Shown: positions 30,706 to 42,532 of the stretch, piece by piece
Layout of the letters: each line of letters begins with the position of its first letter
How positions within the stretch are numbered: the stretch's first letter is position 1
Origin: Massospora cicadina
Taxonomy: Eukaryota; Entomophthoromycota; Entomophthoromycetes; Entomophthorales; Entomophthoraceae
DNA: 64,000 nt
Direction: 5' to 3'
NCBI GenBank assembly: GCA_022478985.1
Contig: JAKSZP010009620.1
Coordinates: forward strand, 16,600-80,599
Position numbers and translations under genes: made by a program
Notes under the pieces: generated by a model
Seen by the model: the letters and a program-made list of their open reading frames with translations, nothing else
Told to the model about the DNA's origin: nothing
Databases searched by the model: none

Positions 30706-33700
30706 CTAAGAGCCTGAGGCGAGGGAAGGGGAGGGAGGAGGCATCGAGAAAGGGAGGGGGTTTGCGCGCCAGAGCCGTGCTGCAGTGACAACTGAGCGGG
30801 GGAGGGTTGGCGACATAGTGCAGACCTTCAGGGCCATCTCAAAGTGTACCTGAAAGTGGGTGATCATGTGTGGAAGGGTCCACACCTGCTGGTCAAAGGC
30901 AGCACGAAGGAAGGAGTTATGGATGGTCCAGATGGCTGTGGCATAGGCGAGGACACGGAGGGGTCGGTGGCAACCAGGCAATATCTGCTCAAACATGAGG
31001 TCTTGCACAGGGTGTCCAGACCAGGGCTGAGCATGGAGGAGCGCGCGGGCCTTTGGCCAAAATGCGGCGACACCTGGACAGGTGAAAAAACGATGGAGGT
31101 GAGAGTCAATAGGCTCCACACAGCGGGGGCATCTTCAGTGCTGGAAGGTAGGGCCAGTCCGGTCCCCTGTCCTGTATGAACAGTGGAGCACCCTCCATAA
31201 GGTGTTAGACACCTTTGCTGACAGGATGGGGTGATAGACGTCCTTCCACAATTCCTTAAGGTCAAATCTCACGGAGGGAGGGAGGAGCTCAAGGAGTCTT
31301 GGGCGGATGGGAGGACGATCTTGGGGGTTGAGGCGAGTTGTGACAACTTGTCCGTTGTGCACAATTGCATGGCGGCGGGGGCTGAGGCCAGGGCCTTCCC
31401 TTCTGTATGGGAAGGCATGGTGGATCCTCGCGCCTATTCGTTTCAGGGCAAGGAGAGCCTGGTTCCAGTAGGGGGATGAGGATGGTTTTGGGCGATGGCC
31501 TGGGTGGTTTGTGAGCCACTCCCTAATGAGGTCAGAGATGCTCTAGGAAGACCCAGAGCTGCTGACACTGACTGGCGGAGGGCGGGCGCCCATTGGGGCA
31601 TGGGGTCGTGTCCCAGCAGACAATCGGCCATAGGAACTTCAGGAAGATTGTGGTGGCGTGGGATCGCGTGTCCAGAAGCCCTAGGCCCCCTTCATTGCAG
31701 GGTCGGGCAATGGTTGAGAGGGCCATTGGTGGATGGTTTGAGCCCCAGATCCAACAGCGGAGGAGTACATTGAGCCGCGTATAAAAGGCATCTGTGAATG
31801 GGCAGACGTGCGCTAGGAACCAGACTTTGGAGAGGAGGAACACATTGGCCATCAGAGCTCGACCCTGGGGGGTGATTTGCCGCCGGTTCCAGCTGGCAAT
31901 CCTGGAGTTAACTGCTGCAAGGAGCAAGTCCTCATTGTCTTTTAGCGCAACTCCTTGTTGGTTGGTTAGAACGCCCAGGTGACGGAAGGTACCGCGCTCA
32001 GGTTCAATACCAAATGGTGGGGGGAAGGTGGGGGAGCCGACCTGTACAACTGTTGTCTTGGAGGTGTTGACCATGGCGTTGGACGCCTTGGTGTACCTCT
32101 CAATGGTCACAGCAGCGAGGGCAACATCCCCAGGGCAGCCAAATGCAATGGCGGGTCATCTGCAAATGCCATGGTGCGTGTGGGGGCTTTACCTGGGACC
32201 AGAATCCCTGTTAGCTTGTCCTGTAAGGAGGCCAAGAGGGGTCAAGGGTGATGTTAAAAAGGATAGGGCTCAGGGGGTCCCCTTGCCAGAGACCTTGTCC
32301 AACTGGTATTGCCACTGTAAAACCCATTGGCGCCAGGACTCTGGTGTGGAGCTGGTCATAGAGCGCTGATATCCAGCGCCTAGCTGCGGGTGGGAGATGG
32401 AAGCGGGCCAGGGAAGCATCAATATACTTCCAGGCTACCCGATCATATGCTTTCTCCATATCCAGGAGAGCCACAAAGCCATTCACCTTATGAGAGTTAG
32501 CAGTCAAAGTCACGTGAAGGTCATTATAGTTGTCCCATAACGACCTCCCCGGAATAAAACCGTGCTGGGATGGGGAGAGGCGAGGTGACACCCATTTGGT
32601 GATGCGGTTGGCCAGAAGCTTCGTGAAGAGATTGTGGTCTGTGTTGATCAACGCTATGGGGCGCCAGTTCGCCAGGTTCTCACGGTCTGACTTCTTGTGA
32701 ATGAGGGTCGTGATTGAGCCTCTGAAGTCGGGGAGGACCTCGCCATTCACCAAGAGTGCAGCGAAGAGGTCGCGGAGGGTTCTGGCTATCACTGCAGGTT
32801 CCAGAAGGTACACCTCAAAGGGTATTCCGTCTGGGCCTGGGGCTTTAAGCCGTGGGGATTTCAGAAGGGTTTCCATCACCTCCTGGATGGAAATAGGCGC
32901 CAGTAGAGCCTCATCAGCCCGTGGGTCAATGGGCGGCTCTGGAGCCCGCCACAGGAAGTCTTGGATGTCCGATGGGTCCACCTGGGTGGCATGGAAGAGG
33001 CTGGAGTAGAAGCGGTGTAGTTCCTGCGTGATTTCCTCCTTGTCTGAAGTGGTTGTAGTGCCAATCTTCAGTGCAGTAATATCCTGCGCTGTTGACCGGA
33101 CTTTCTGTTTCTGAAAGAAGAAGCGGGTGGGGCGTTCCCATTGAGCATAGTAACGTGATGTTGTAAAGTTTGCTGCCCGTTCTTCCTTCAGTGTGAGCTC
33201 CAAGCGGAGTGCTTCCTGCGCCGCTTCCCAGTCTTCCAACCATCTGGGAGAGGGCGAAGGCTGGCAGTTTCGCTCTAGATGTCTGATTCTGGCTTCCGCC
33301 CTTTTGACTCTGGCGCGAGCTGCAGTCATCTGGGCTTTGGCACAGTTGTAAGCAACGCGGGTGATGCCCTCCTTGGTCACCGCCCATCTAGCCTTGTGGT
33401 CAAGCAGGTGGGGTGGGGGGAGGTGAGAGTCTCCCGGATGGTCATAGACAGCTTCTCCTTAGTGGAGGGGTTGTTGAGAAGAGCTGGGGCAACCCTAGGC
33501 CAGAACCTACGCGACGGTTTAAGTGTGGTGGTGAGGACAACGGTGAGTGACCTGTGATCACTCAGATGGTTGTCACGAGAGATGGGAGAGGAGACGCGGC
33601 CAATTATCAGGGGGCCAATCAGTGCCATAATTATGCGTGACGCTGACTGGAAAGCTCCTCCATTATACTGGATCCTAGTCATGCAACCTAGGCCAGACGC

Positions 33701-34234
33701 GGAGGGTGGAAGCGAATCTATAAAGCCACTCAGGCGAAGGAAATCCCGGAGGCGACTTGATCCAGGGCATTCCTTTGCTGCAGGGGGGTAAGAGTCACGG
33801 GCGCGACTTATGGTTGTGTTGAAATCTCCTAAGAGAACTGTATTCCGTGGGAGATTGAGTTGGAGGAGCTCTTCCAAGAGCCTATTTTGCTCCTGACCTG
33901 CATTAGGCAGGTAGATGCTTGCAGCGAAGAAGGAGAAGTCAGGAGTGGTGAGTTTGGCCAGTATGAGGCGGCCACCTAGATATTGTGAAAAAGAATGGGT
34001 TTTAACCTGGGGATTCAAAACAATGAGGGCGGCATGGTTTGTCCAGAAGGAGTTGCCTCCAAACTGTTCATTCCATGCAGATTGTTCGTGGGGGAGGATA
34101 TGGGGCTCCTGGACAGCAGCGATGTCAATTTGTGCTGACCTGAAGTTTCGGAGGAGGCGGGCTCTCCGCTTAAAGTCCCGCAACCCATTTGTGTTGATGG
34201 ATTGCAGGGCCAGGGTGCTGCCATGGGGACTCAT
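30706..34234 (-). pseudogene. LINE 1 ORF2: endonuclease and reverse transcriptase
   Basis: The endonuclease (33377-34234, 285 codons) shows SINTNGLRD, AVQEPHIL (catalytic Glu), LLGDFNTTISR, and the final SDHRSL (Asp-His). RT (31532-33380) shows RLKAPGPDGIPFEVY, WRPIALINTD, QHGFIPGRSLWDN, ALLDMEKAYDRVAW, GLWQGDPLSPILFN and, after a frameshift, MAFADD near 32165. In the GxRQGDP motif the Arg is Trp. The C-terminal part (30706-31362) has a Cys/His cluster (HLHRFFTCPGVAAFW). Frameshifts lie near 33380, 32250 and 32140. Confidence 0.88.
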
Positions 34235-34271
34235 AGCTGTTCACCTCCATGTCCTGGGTGGTTACCAGCGC

Positions 34272-36953
34272 TTAAACCTGCTGCTGTGAGGCGGCTAGTT
34301 TTGAGTCCTTTAGCTTGACTATTAGCTGCAATCCGTGAGGAGCGTCGAGGGTTTTGAGGGGAAGGAGAGGGTGGGGGGCGGAGGACCCAGTAAGCCAGCC
34401 TAGGATGCTGCCCCCGCTCCGTTGCAGGGGAAGGACCTGAGGGTGCTCAATGGTGACCTCCGCGGTGTTCCCATTTGATGAGTCTGAGTCCATATTCACT
34501 TCCTCCAACACTGCAAAGGATCCGCGAGAAATGGACTGTGGGGTTGGGGTAGGACTCTTTGAGTTGGCACTTCTACCGCAGGCCGCGGGTTGCCAGTCTA
34601 TGCTGGTGGGCATAGCTCCATTGGGAGCTGAGGATTGATGCGATAAATCGCTGGTGGAGGTTGGTGGGGGTGCCGCGGAGCCCTGAGTGGGGATGGCTGA
34701 TGAGGGGCACCCTGTGGGAGATGCCTTGCGCTTGGTGAGAGAGGGAGTTGACTCTGGGAGATTGGAGGGGGTGCCCATTGGAAGGGGGCATGAGCGCGAA
34801 GGTATCCCATACCAATAGTGGGGTTAGCTGTTTCAACTGCTAGGCGTAAGGCCTCAGGGGACAGGTCTTGAACGGGAACCTATTGTGTGGGTTGTGGAAT
34901 TGCTGCTGCAGCCAAGTGGGATCGTTTTTGGCTGGTTTAGGCCCCTGGGTGGTGGCTAAGAGGGCTTTCGAGCTGTGCAGCCACTATACAAGTGTCCAAG
35001 GGCGTTACACCATGAACACCGGGGGCGCGCCTGATCAGGGTCGACAAAAAAGATCTCAGGGCATGCCCTAACTACCGCCACACGAGGAATAACCTCAATG
35101 TTGCGGGATACAGTGGGGGAGGGGATGAACGACGCCCTAGCAGTGCGAGCTCTTTTAGTGGGAGCATAGTAAGAGGGGACGCTAAAGTCCACTGAAAGAA
35201 CAGACCCAAACTCCATTAAACCACGATGGAGTGTCAGTTTAAGAGACTCAGGATCAACAGTCGTTGGTAGGCTGGAAAAAATAACCCATGAAATTTTCTC
35301 CAGGTGAGAGCGTGTGCGGGAGATGCGAAGAGATCCGCGTGGAATAATGACCTGGAGGGTGGCAGCATGGTCAGCAAGGGCAGCTTCAGTGAAGCCCACA
35401 TCGATGTAGTGGCCCTCCACTGATTCATGGATGGTGGTGTTAATTGAAAATGTCTCCGCAATTGCTGCAAAGTATGAGAAGTAATCCTCTGTATAGAATT
35501 CAACAGGGTTATGCCCATAATAAAGGCGAATTGCGTGGGAGAGGGTTGGGCGAGGTAGAGCTTTTTGCGCTCTAGTTTCAGCCCATTTCTTCTTAACATC
35601 AGCAATAAACGCCACTTCACGGGGATCAGCTTTGGGTAGCGTTGGTGCCAGAGGTTTTTGCCACGCCCCAGTGGCTCCTTTGGTACGTTTTTGTTTGCTT
35701 TGGGCTGCAATTGCGGGTTGAGTGTGAGCTGGTGGTTTGGACAAATTTGCGGAGTTCCCTTGTTGCTGGAATGTTACAGCAGTTGCTGGCGTCATATTAA
35801 ATTGAGGGGCGGTTTGTTGGGCCTCGCTAAATTGGGGAGGCCCATCCAGATTGGAATTAACTCCAGCCAGTTGGGAGGAGGGAGATGTTTCTTCACCATC
35901 CTAATCTATTTGGGTAAATTCAGCCCGAGTATTTGCTGTGATTTTGTGGGCAAAACTCACTGGATGATTGGTGAATTGGTCGCTTTCACCATATGGAGAT
36001 AAAGTGCCAACTTGAGAAGTGCCGATTATGGGGTTTAAATGGGACGGGTGATATTGGAAATGGTGTGAAGTTCCAAAATCTGAACCATTTAAATCCCCAT
36101 TGGGAAGAGTAGATTGTCCCAATTTGGTGCTTAGTGAACCAGAATGTGCAGCTAATCCAACCTTACATCCGAGGGTTTGGGGGCCAGGTGATTGTTGAGC
36201 CTCGCTTAATTGGGGAGTCCCATCCAGATTGGAATTAACTCCAGCCAATTGGGAGGAGGGCGATTTTTCTTCACCCTCCTAATCTATTTGGGTAAATTCA
36301 GCCCAAGTATTTGCTGTGATTTCGTGGGCAAAACTCATTGGCTGATTGGTAAATTGGTCGTTTTCAGCATATTGAGATAAAGTGCCAACTTGAGAAATGC
36401 CGATTACGGGGCTTAAATGGGACGGGTGAGATTGGAACTGGTGTGAAGTTCCAAAATCCGAACCATTTGAATCCTCATTGGGAAGAGTAGATTGTCCCAA
36501 TTTGGTGCTTAGTGAACCAGAATGTGCGGCTAATCCAACCTTACATCTGAGGATTTGGGGGCCAGGTAGCTGGGTATCGCCCCTCATGGAGGGAGCCAGA
36601 AACACGGCGTCAGCAATAATAGATGGGGCTGAATTAGCTGACACAATGGGGGAGGTGAATGCCTGGATGGGCTGAGTTGCATTCAACTGAGCAGACGCCA
36701 TTAAAACAGCGTGAGTGATGGCCTCCTTGGTTGGAGGGGGCCCAGCGGGTTGGTGGGAGGCAGCGCACACAGAGCTGTTAGGCGTGCAGGTTGCAGAAGT
36801 GCGATCAGGTGAACTGGCGCTAGTTGGAGTAGCTCCAGGTTGGGGGTGGTGCCTGCTTTCATGGCTGCTGCTTGAGAGCGAGTGATTCTGGTTGACCCTG
36901 AGGTGGGTACCGAGGGTTGCTTCATTTGGGGGTGGTGCTGGCTCGTTTGGCAT
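34272..36953 (-). pseudogene. LINE 1 ORF1: nucleic-acid-binding protein
   Basis: A single minus-strand frame runs from ATG at 36953 to 34956 (about 665 codons), interrupted only by two TAG codons. It holds a Pro/Ser/Thr-rich N terminus, two copies of a 126-codon repeat, a basic region, and a conserved central region (open at 34956-35795) ending in a CCHC knuckle CSWCNALGHLYSGC. Further coding in shifted frames (to 34272) ends SRGSFAVLEEVNMDSD, a typical LINE ORF1 C terminus. The stop at 34272 is 37 bp from the ORF2 ATG. Confidence 0.8.
35818..36573 (-). repeat. In-frame tandem duplication in LINE 1 ORF1 (2 x about 378 bp)
   Basis: Two adjacent copies (about 35818-36195 and 36196-36573) are nearly identical. 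Each encodes KVGLAAHSGSLSTKLGQSTL, NGSDFGTSH, AEFTQID and a TAG. The period is a multiple of three (126 codons), so the frame is preserved. The TAG sits at the same place in both copies. Confidence 0.75.
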
Positions 36954-37097
36954 AGCCTGCGGGTTCTTTTGCGGGGTTTCTCGCCATATTTGCTAATAGT
37001 TTTTGTAAATCTCTTTAGTGGAGCTAAATTTCAGGCTGAATTGATTTTCAAAAAGTGATGCTTAGCAGAAAGAGATTCTCCAGGTGGAATACGTCTC

Positions 37098-37340
37098 ATT
37101 GGAAATTTATTAAAAGTTTTGAATAGCTTAATTTGGGAGAATACAATCTTGGCATGCCCCATCACACTACCAATCCAAATTCTTGAGATGATTTTGCAAT
37201 TCTGACCCTTCCTCATGTGCACAATCATGGATACACCACAACTGGAAAGATACCACAGGTAGTATTTAAAGAACATAACTGCTGCCCACCAAACTCTAGC
37301 TCCTTTATATAGACCAGTACCCTCGCTTGTGAGGATAATG
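37098..37340 (-). pseudogene. Gypsy-like relic that LINE 1 inserted into
   Basis: Joining the sequence on each side of LINE 1 with one target copy restores a minus-strand frame: KIISRIWIGSVMGHAKIV, FNKFPMRRIPP and, from the left flank, VAQHSIVIGKFV (30540-30618). It is probably a protease-RT linker or gag of an old gypsy element. The family is uncertain. Confidence 0.35.
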
Positions 37341-37429
37341 GCCTAATTTGCTTTCCTTGCTTCCCTGTTTTAATTAAACTTTGATGTTCCAATTTGTTTG
37401 TTTTTCCATTTTTTGGCAGCATCTTGAGC

Positions 37430-37945
37430 ATTATAGTATGAATTGTGTCCAAAATGCTCCCACTGGAATGGCTTACCATTGGCAGAAATAGTGCTTAGGG
37501 GCTGTCTAAACCTGTTTTCTTTGTGACACAAAGTTTTTGGGAGCTATGCAGTGCTCGCCAAAGTGAACTTGTTTTCCACCACGTTGTAAATCATAAATTT
37601 GGGTAGTGGAAGTTCCACAATGACTATGTGAGTTCTAAAACTAATCCCGTCTATCAGGATAATTTTTAAAGGCCAGCAACTGCAAAGCCCAGAGAAGTTG
37701 TCATCTTCTATGCCTTTCCCATCCTTGTGATTGCCACTGTAAGACCAGTAGTGCCCCATTACAGCCATTTAATTTGCCTTAGGGATTTTGTACAAACTAA
37801 CTATATTTTCCTCATTTGAATGCTAGAATGTCCTCCTCAGAGTTGTTAGAACTGTGCCTCTGATATTCTGGGTGCTCCACTAGGTTTTGGTGTACCCAGA
37901 CTGTAAGCCAAGGATATTTTGATTATCTGTTTGCATGAAAGGACT
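37430..37945 (+). repeat. Fragment of a family B LTR (U5 half)
   Basis: GGCCAGCAACTGCAAA at 37671, CCCATTACAGCCATTTAATT at 37754 and TGATATTCTGGGTGCTCCAC at 37861 follow the U5 half of B4 (30056-30290) with the same spacing. It ends near TTTGCATGA. The hydrophobic coding pattern is recognisable but broken. It could be the missing right half of B3, separated by later insertions, but I cannot show that. Confidence 0.45.
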
Positions 37946-37959
37946 TTTTAAGGAGGTCT

Positions 37960-38272
37960 TTATAAATATTAAACATTATATGTCTTAAAGTTTTATAGGT
38001 TTTATACAGATTCTAATTCACCATTAGTGAGTCAGAACCACATTAAATCTAAGATCTGCCTGGTCTAGACCCCAACTTTTCCTAAGGTAAGGCCTTTGCT
38101 GGATACATTTCATTTTGTTTTTGTCTTAGCTGAAATGTTTGAGCCACTTTGATGTTGGCACCAATTAAGGTGTTTTCTTTCCATTTGTTTAGGTATCGTG
38201 TTCCCTAAAAACTTTGATGGTAGTTTCTATCACTTTTATGGTAACAGGAGAGTTATAGACAATCTTCTCACA
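37960..38272 (+). repeat. Fragment C5 of a gypsy 1-type LTR (U5 half)
   Basis: TTTTTAAGGAGGTCTTTA (37955), TGCCTGGTCTAGACC (38058), TTTGAGCCACTTTGATG (38138) and AACAGGAGAGTTATAGACA then TCTCACA (38243-38272) match C4, and the last block matches C1 and C2. The U3 half is absent. Confidence 0.5.
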
Positions 38273-38624
38273 TATGAAACTTTAAAAATTATGTGTTTGT
38301 AGGTATTTTATTTGAGTAAAATAATTTTAAATATGGTTACAAGATTTAGATTTTTACCCATTTTTAGATTTTTGTAATTATAATCTCGCTTTAAAAAGGT
38401 CCCTTACCTATTTGTCAGCCACACCCCAAGCTGCATATACATAAAAATTATCTATGTAGGTTTTCTGGGGTCTTAAAATAATCTAAATGTAATCTAACTA
38501 CCTAGAATTTTTTATAATATAAAATGTTAAGTTTAATTAAAAACTGACTTCTCAAATCGTAACTTTTTAAAAGTAACTCATCTTTTTAATGGAACCAAAC
38601 TAATGTATATAACATCCATGCTAA

Positions 38625-38771
38625 ACAAAAGGGTGTTTGGTCTGGCAGGGTAATCCTGCTTCACTCTAGTGCAGGTTATATTCAACATGTGTTTGAAACC
38701 TGTAATGGCTATAAAAATTTTAGTGTGGTATATTTGTCCCAAGGGTGACCCACCTTGATAAGATAATATCT
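38625..38771 (+). mobile_element. tRNA-derived SINE-like element, copy 2
   Basis: It is homologous to the element at 26726: TCTGGCAGGGTAATCCTGCT, then CAGGTTATATTCAAC (a better B-box-like match to GGTTCRANTCC), and a shared 3' segment TGTGGTATATTTGTCCCAAG with GTGACCCA. It is flanked by ATGCTAA at 38618-38624 and 38772-38778, a perfect 7-bp repeat (8/9 when extended). The insertion site differs from copy 1. Confidence 0.6.
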
Positions 38772-38778
38772 ATGCTAA

Positions 38779-40571
38779 TTTCATATCCCTAGCTCTTATA
38801 GTTTAAAAATCTGCTGGAGAAAACTGGCATATAATGTTACAACCTTAAGTAACAACTTGAAATTTAAAAATCAATATTTACTTAACTAAACACCCTATAA
38901 GAAAATTAGAAGTTCAATGAAGTGATAAGAATGTTCTAAAGACAAATAGTTTAATTCTTTCAATAATTTCCCAGTTCAATTCTTGGAGGAATCATTTAAG
39001 TCATAGTAAACTTTTAATCCTAATGTCCAGCTGAATAAATTAGCTCTTAGCATGCTGACTTTATAAACCTCCAGAAAATAGGCTTACTATTGGGGAAGTC
39101 TGCATAAGCACTGATGCCAATTCAGTGATACAGCCTAAGAGTGAGCTATCCCTATTTATAGACCTGAAGAGGGCTCAGGGAGGTGCAGATATATTACTAG
39201 CTGATCATTCACTAAGAACTCCAGTAATCAGCTGAACTAAAATTTTTTTTTCACATGGCTGACTGGTAATATTATATTAAAATGCTACCTCATGGTGCTG
39301 TCATCCCAGCTGACAATCTAAACTCCACAATGAAAGCCTTGTTTAGGTGAAAAGTTTCTTGAGATTACAGATAAATTGTCTTAACATTTATCTAAATTGA
39401 GCAACTGTTAAAATTTAGGGGCTTTGCTGCTCATTCACAAATATTACTCCTAAATTGATAACTTGCACAGGTTCAGTTTATGCGCCCTTTTTGTTGTCTA
39501 ACAATATATGATATATGAATGATGATAGTATGAAGACTATTATCTATAGTTGAATAGATAACCAGCGTTGGTCCAATGCTTAACCAGTATTCCCCCTCAA
39601 AATACTCTATATGTCTTCAAAAGGAATTTATACACTTATCCACCTAACTTAATCAACACTCAGATCCTAGTTTACAGCCTTTCTCTGGTATCATGAAGTT
39701 GGCAGCAATTCCCAACTCAACTCAGATTCACTTTTCAGGATCCTTGATCCTTACTCTTTATCCTTCTAAAGAGTCCTCAATTAAAGCACTCAGCAATAAC
39801 TGCCTGAAGATGAATAGAACTAAAACCAATAATGAATTCTGCTACTTTGGGTTTTTTGTGTTGAGTTTTTTTTGGTTTTTATTAAGTGAATTATCAGGGA
39901 AATTTATAGGGGAAATTGGCACCCAACCCTTGATTGGTGCCTCAGCCTTGAATTGCAGCCATTGCTATTGAATTATCCTTTGTCATCTCATCAGTGATGA
40001 TATTCCCCATATTGGCTAGAATCCTTCATCAGACTTCCTCAAGACCTATTATGGAAAGAGTCAGAAAATGTGTCCCTAACGGTTTCCACTCAATCTCAAA
40101 AAACCAACTATATTTGGCAAACGACCTGCCTAGGCAATGGGCTTGTTACCCACTATTCAGGTTGTAAACCAACTGATCAATTTGCTAGTTTCATGTAGCA
40201 CCACTCGCTTCACAACTTGTTCCTTAAATTCACAATCAGTTGGTGATGAAACATAACCAATCCCAATTGGTACACCTGATAGTTAATAATCAATCAAATA
40301 TCAGATGCCACATTTCATTGGCAAATCTGCCCAATGAGATCTTAGCATTCACCCATATCAATCCTCAATGGACCTGAACCAGGCGAATTACCTAAAATTC
40401 CCTGAACATTAATAACCCAAAATTTGGGGTCAACCAATATTTAATTTACTTGCTATAGGGAATTTTCCCCTAGCAATCCATGGTAATCTAAATGGCTGGA
40501 AATGTGGCAAAAGAACCAACACATCCCCCCTCTTGCCTAAATTTCCAGTGAGAATAGGATTGGGATAAAAA
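38779..40571. other. Decayed stretch with two possible LTR ends
   Basis: No gene is supported. ...CCAGTA then TTCCCCCTCAAAATAC near 39588 and ...CCAACACA then TCCCCCCTCTTGCC near 40524 look like the end of a minus-strand element's 3' LTR followed by the complement of its PPT, as in gypsy 2, 3 and 5. A 56-codon plus-strand run at 39077-39235 (ISTDANSVIQPKSELSLFID) and a 92-codon frame at 39693-39971 with a hydrophobic run are unrecognised. Confidence 0.3.
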
Positions 40572-40589
40572 ATATTTGAAAGTCTAGGG

Positions 40590-40775
40590 GAACGTCCTCT
40601 TTACATGGATCAGGCGACTTTCCATTACCAAATAAGAAGGGTCTGAAGAGGAAGGCTGTACCCCTAGTCACCCAGAGCAACATTGCCCATGTGGTAGACG
40701 AGCACTGTGTAACAGCGCTCCCTCTGAAGACTTCTCCCCTAGTCCCTGCACTTGTCTCCGCTGAACTAGTTTGCT
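40590..40775 (+). pseudogene. LTR-encoded U3 protein, copy A2
   Basis: The frame ESLGERPLYMDQATF opens at the LTR start. After a one-base shift, PLPNKKGLKRKAVPLVTQSN and AHVVDEHCVTALPL follow, where the conserved R-W has decayed to H-C. A TGA appears about 25 codons later. The peptide clearly aligns with A1 and A3. Confidence 0.45.
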
Positions 40776-41729
40776 GAATTGAGAAATCTGGGTAAAATCA
40801 TTTATAACCATCTTTTCTTAAGCAGGAGGGACTTTATAAAACTGTCAGCGCTGAATTATCAGAATCAAAGCCGGAATGTCTGAAACCAATGGGAATAAAG
40901 ACCAAGGGTTGAAAAACTAATATTCAAAAAGAAACAACTATTGAATTATTAGCTGGAATTGTCAATGACATCAAGTCATTGAGCAGTATAATTGCTGATG
41001 CTAAACTTCCCTCAAAACATCAGGAACAATACCTTATGAGCAGGTATCTCAATCAGGTACAGTCTCCAATAATTTGAAACCCCTATTTCAAGAGTCAGGA
41101 ATTGTGCCTGATGTAACATATTTGGCTGAACGAACGCCCCAGCAACTGGGCACAGGCGGGTTGGCCATCTCAAAACCATTTCCAACCAATTGAGACCACC
41201 CCTATGTGGGGTGGCCAAGGGTTTCCCATTGCTCGTTGGGCCAGATGCCATCACACCAACTGATGCAAATATAGTCGAGCCTCAATCCATACATTTGAGG
41301 ACAAACTAACAGCGACTCAGCCTGCCACTGAATCCTTTGATGTTAGTTCAAATTGAAATTATTTCCCCCTTCCCCCAAAAATTCTCTGGGTTAGGTTGAA
41401 TTTGAGGGCCCTGATCCCTGATTGGACCTACTACCAAATCCATAACTATTTGAATCAGTTGCATCGCACTGAGAAAATTCTTGGTCAATTCTCTTTACTT
41501 TACTTCCCAATAAACCATCAATACCAAATTTATTTTTACTTTAAATTCTTCTTGCCAAATTCCCAATGGCATTAACTTGGTAGCCCTTCAGTCCCTACAC
41601 AGGATGGGATATACCAGTTTTGATGATTACAATCACTCCCACCCTAGTCAACTGGATTCATCATGCAAGAAATTTCTGGGTATTTAATCCCATCATTGAA
41701 GCTATCCGCTATTATGATATTGGAATCAA

Positions 41730-42020
41730 GTGCCTCATATTTCTCACTTTGAAGCAAAAAACCGCCCCCTTGTCTCTTCTTTGGTGAGGAACTCTTCCAC
41801 CGGTGATCCTGAAGTAGTTAACCCAGTAGCGAAATCCCCTGCAGCAAGACCCGCAGGGTCTGGGGTTGTTTCTGTTAGGTTTATTACTGGGTTTCTTTTC
41901 ACACTCATCCTACATCAACGAGCCATTATTACCCAATTTCCAGCTCCATACAACGTCATTCAAGCGGCAATGCCGCTGGCATTCTGGTTTGCTTTTTGGG
42001 TGCTTATGCATCATGACTGA
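41730..42020 (+). pseudogene. LTR-encoded U5 membrane protein, copy A2
   Basis: A 96-codon frame has FITGFLFTLILHQRAIITQF and AAMPLAFWFAFWVLMHHD, two hydrophobic runs, ending at a TGA where A3 has Trp (HPDWQASL). The N-terminal part aligns with A3 over a Thr/Pro-rich stretch. The stop is a single transition from TGG. Confidence 0.5.
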
Positions 42021-42060
42021 CAGGCTGGTTTAAACTTCTTCTGCCGTTTTATTGACAATA

Positions 42061-42527
42061 CAACCTCAGACACTGGGTCAGATACTTCTTGGGTGCTAGC
42101 GGAGCACAGTCAATCTGTACTCAACACTGCTCAGGACAACCTTTGTCATGTGGTTCTCTTCCTCTTCCTCCTTGCTACCACATACTCAGAGCATGGTCCC
42201 ATGATCTTCTGTCATGCTGGGCTGATCAATTTACTTGTGACAATACTGATCCCCGGATCTGGGTTTCCCCAATCAGGGCATATGACTACTGTCAAATTCA
42301 GGACCCTTAATCCAGCATACTCGATTTCCTGATTTCCTTCTCATCCTTGACAGGAGATTCTTGCCATCTTTGTTCATTTTGCGGCTTAATTAAGAATGCT
42401 CATTTATATTTACTCTAGTTATTTTCTCATAATAACTTCTTAACTCATATCATTCTTGATTCCCCTTAAAAGCTTATCCCATTAATTTTGAGATTAATTT
42501 CTCCAAAATTAGAGCTTAATTGATATG
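42061..42527 (+). other. Short coding-like stretch between LTR A2 and gypsy 3
   Basis: A frame open from 42061 to 42332 reads WVLAEHSQSVLNTAQDNLCH and then a hydrophobic run (VVLFLFLLATTYS). There is no recognisable domain. The remainder to 42527 is AT-rich with nothing visible. It may be the 5' flank of the coding-like region that resumes at 50257 after gypsy 3. Confidence 0.25.
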
Positions 42528-42532
42528 AAGTG

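Larger units (their letters stand above)
30636..37080 (-). mobile_element. LINE 1: near-full-length non-LTR retrotransposon
   Basis: 6445 bp on the minus strand with ORF1 (CCHC), ORF2 (AP endonuclease, RT, C-terminal Cys/His motif), a 3' UTR and a poly(A) tail (T run at 30636-30644). A perfect 17-bp target duplication CAGGTGGAATACGTCTC lies at 30619-30635 and 37081-37097, so both ends are complete. It resembles the Tad1-like or I-like LINEs of fungi in layout. Frameshifts and stops make it inactive, but it is markedly better preserved and more GC-rich than its surroundings. Confidence 0.9.
40577..42057 (+). mobile_element. LTR A2 (family A)
   Basis: It starts TGAAAGTCTAGGGGAACG and ends TTATTGACA, parallel to A1 and A3. 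1481 bp. Flanks ATATT (40572-40576) and ATACA (42058-42062) match at three of five bases, so the target duplication is decayed or absent. The shared block at 41144-41350 (GGGCACAGGCGGGTTGGCCA) matches A1 at 2640 and A3 at 48660. It is probably a solo LTR. Confidence 0.65.

Noticed and set aside
30844..31179. Plus-strand frames of 60-124 codons across 30700-36700
   Set aside because: They lie antisense to the well-supported LINE 1 ORF1/ORF2 on the minus strand. GC-rich coding sequence produces long shadow frames.
42526..42530. TGAAG as the left target repeat of gypsy 3
   Set aside because: It does not match the right flank. Shifting the LTR start by two bases gives a perfect AAGTG pair that also agrees with the right LTR start.
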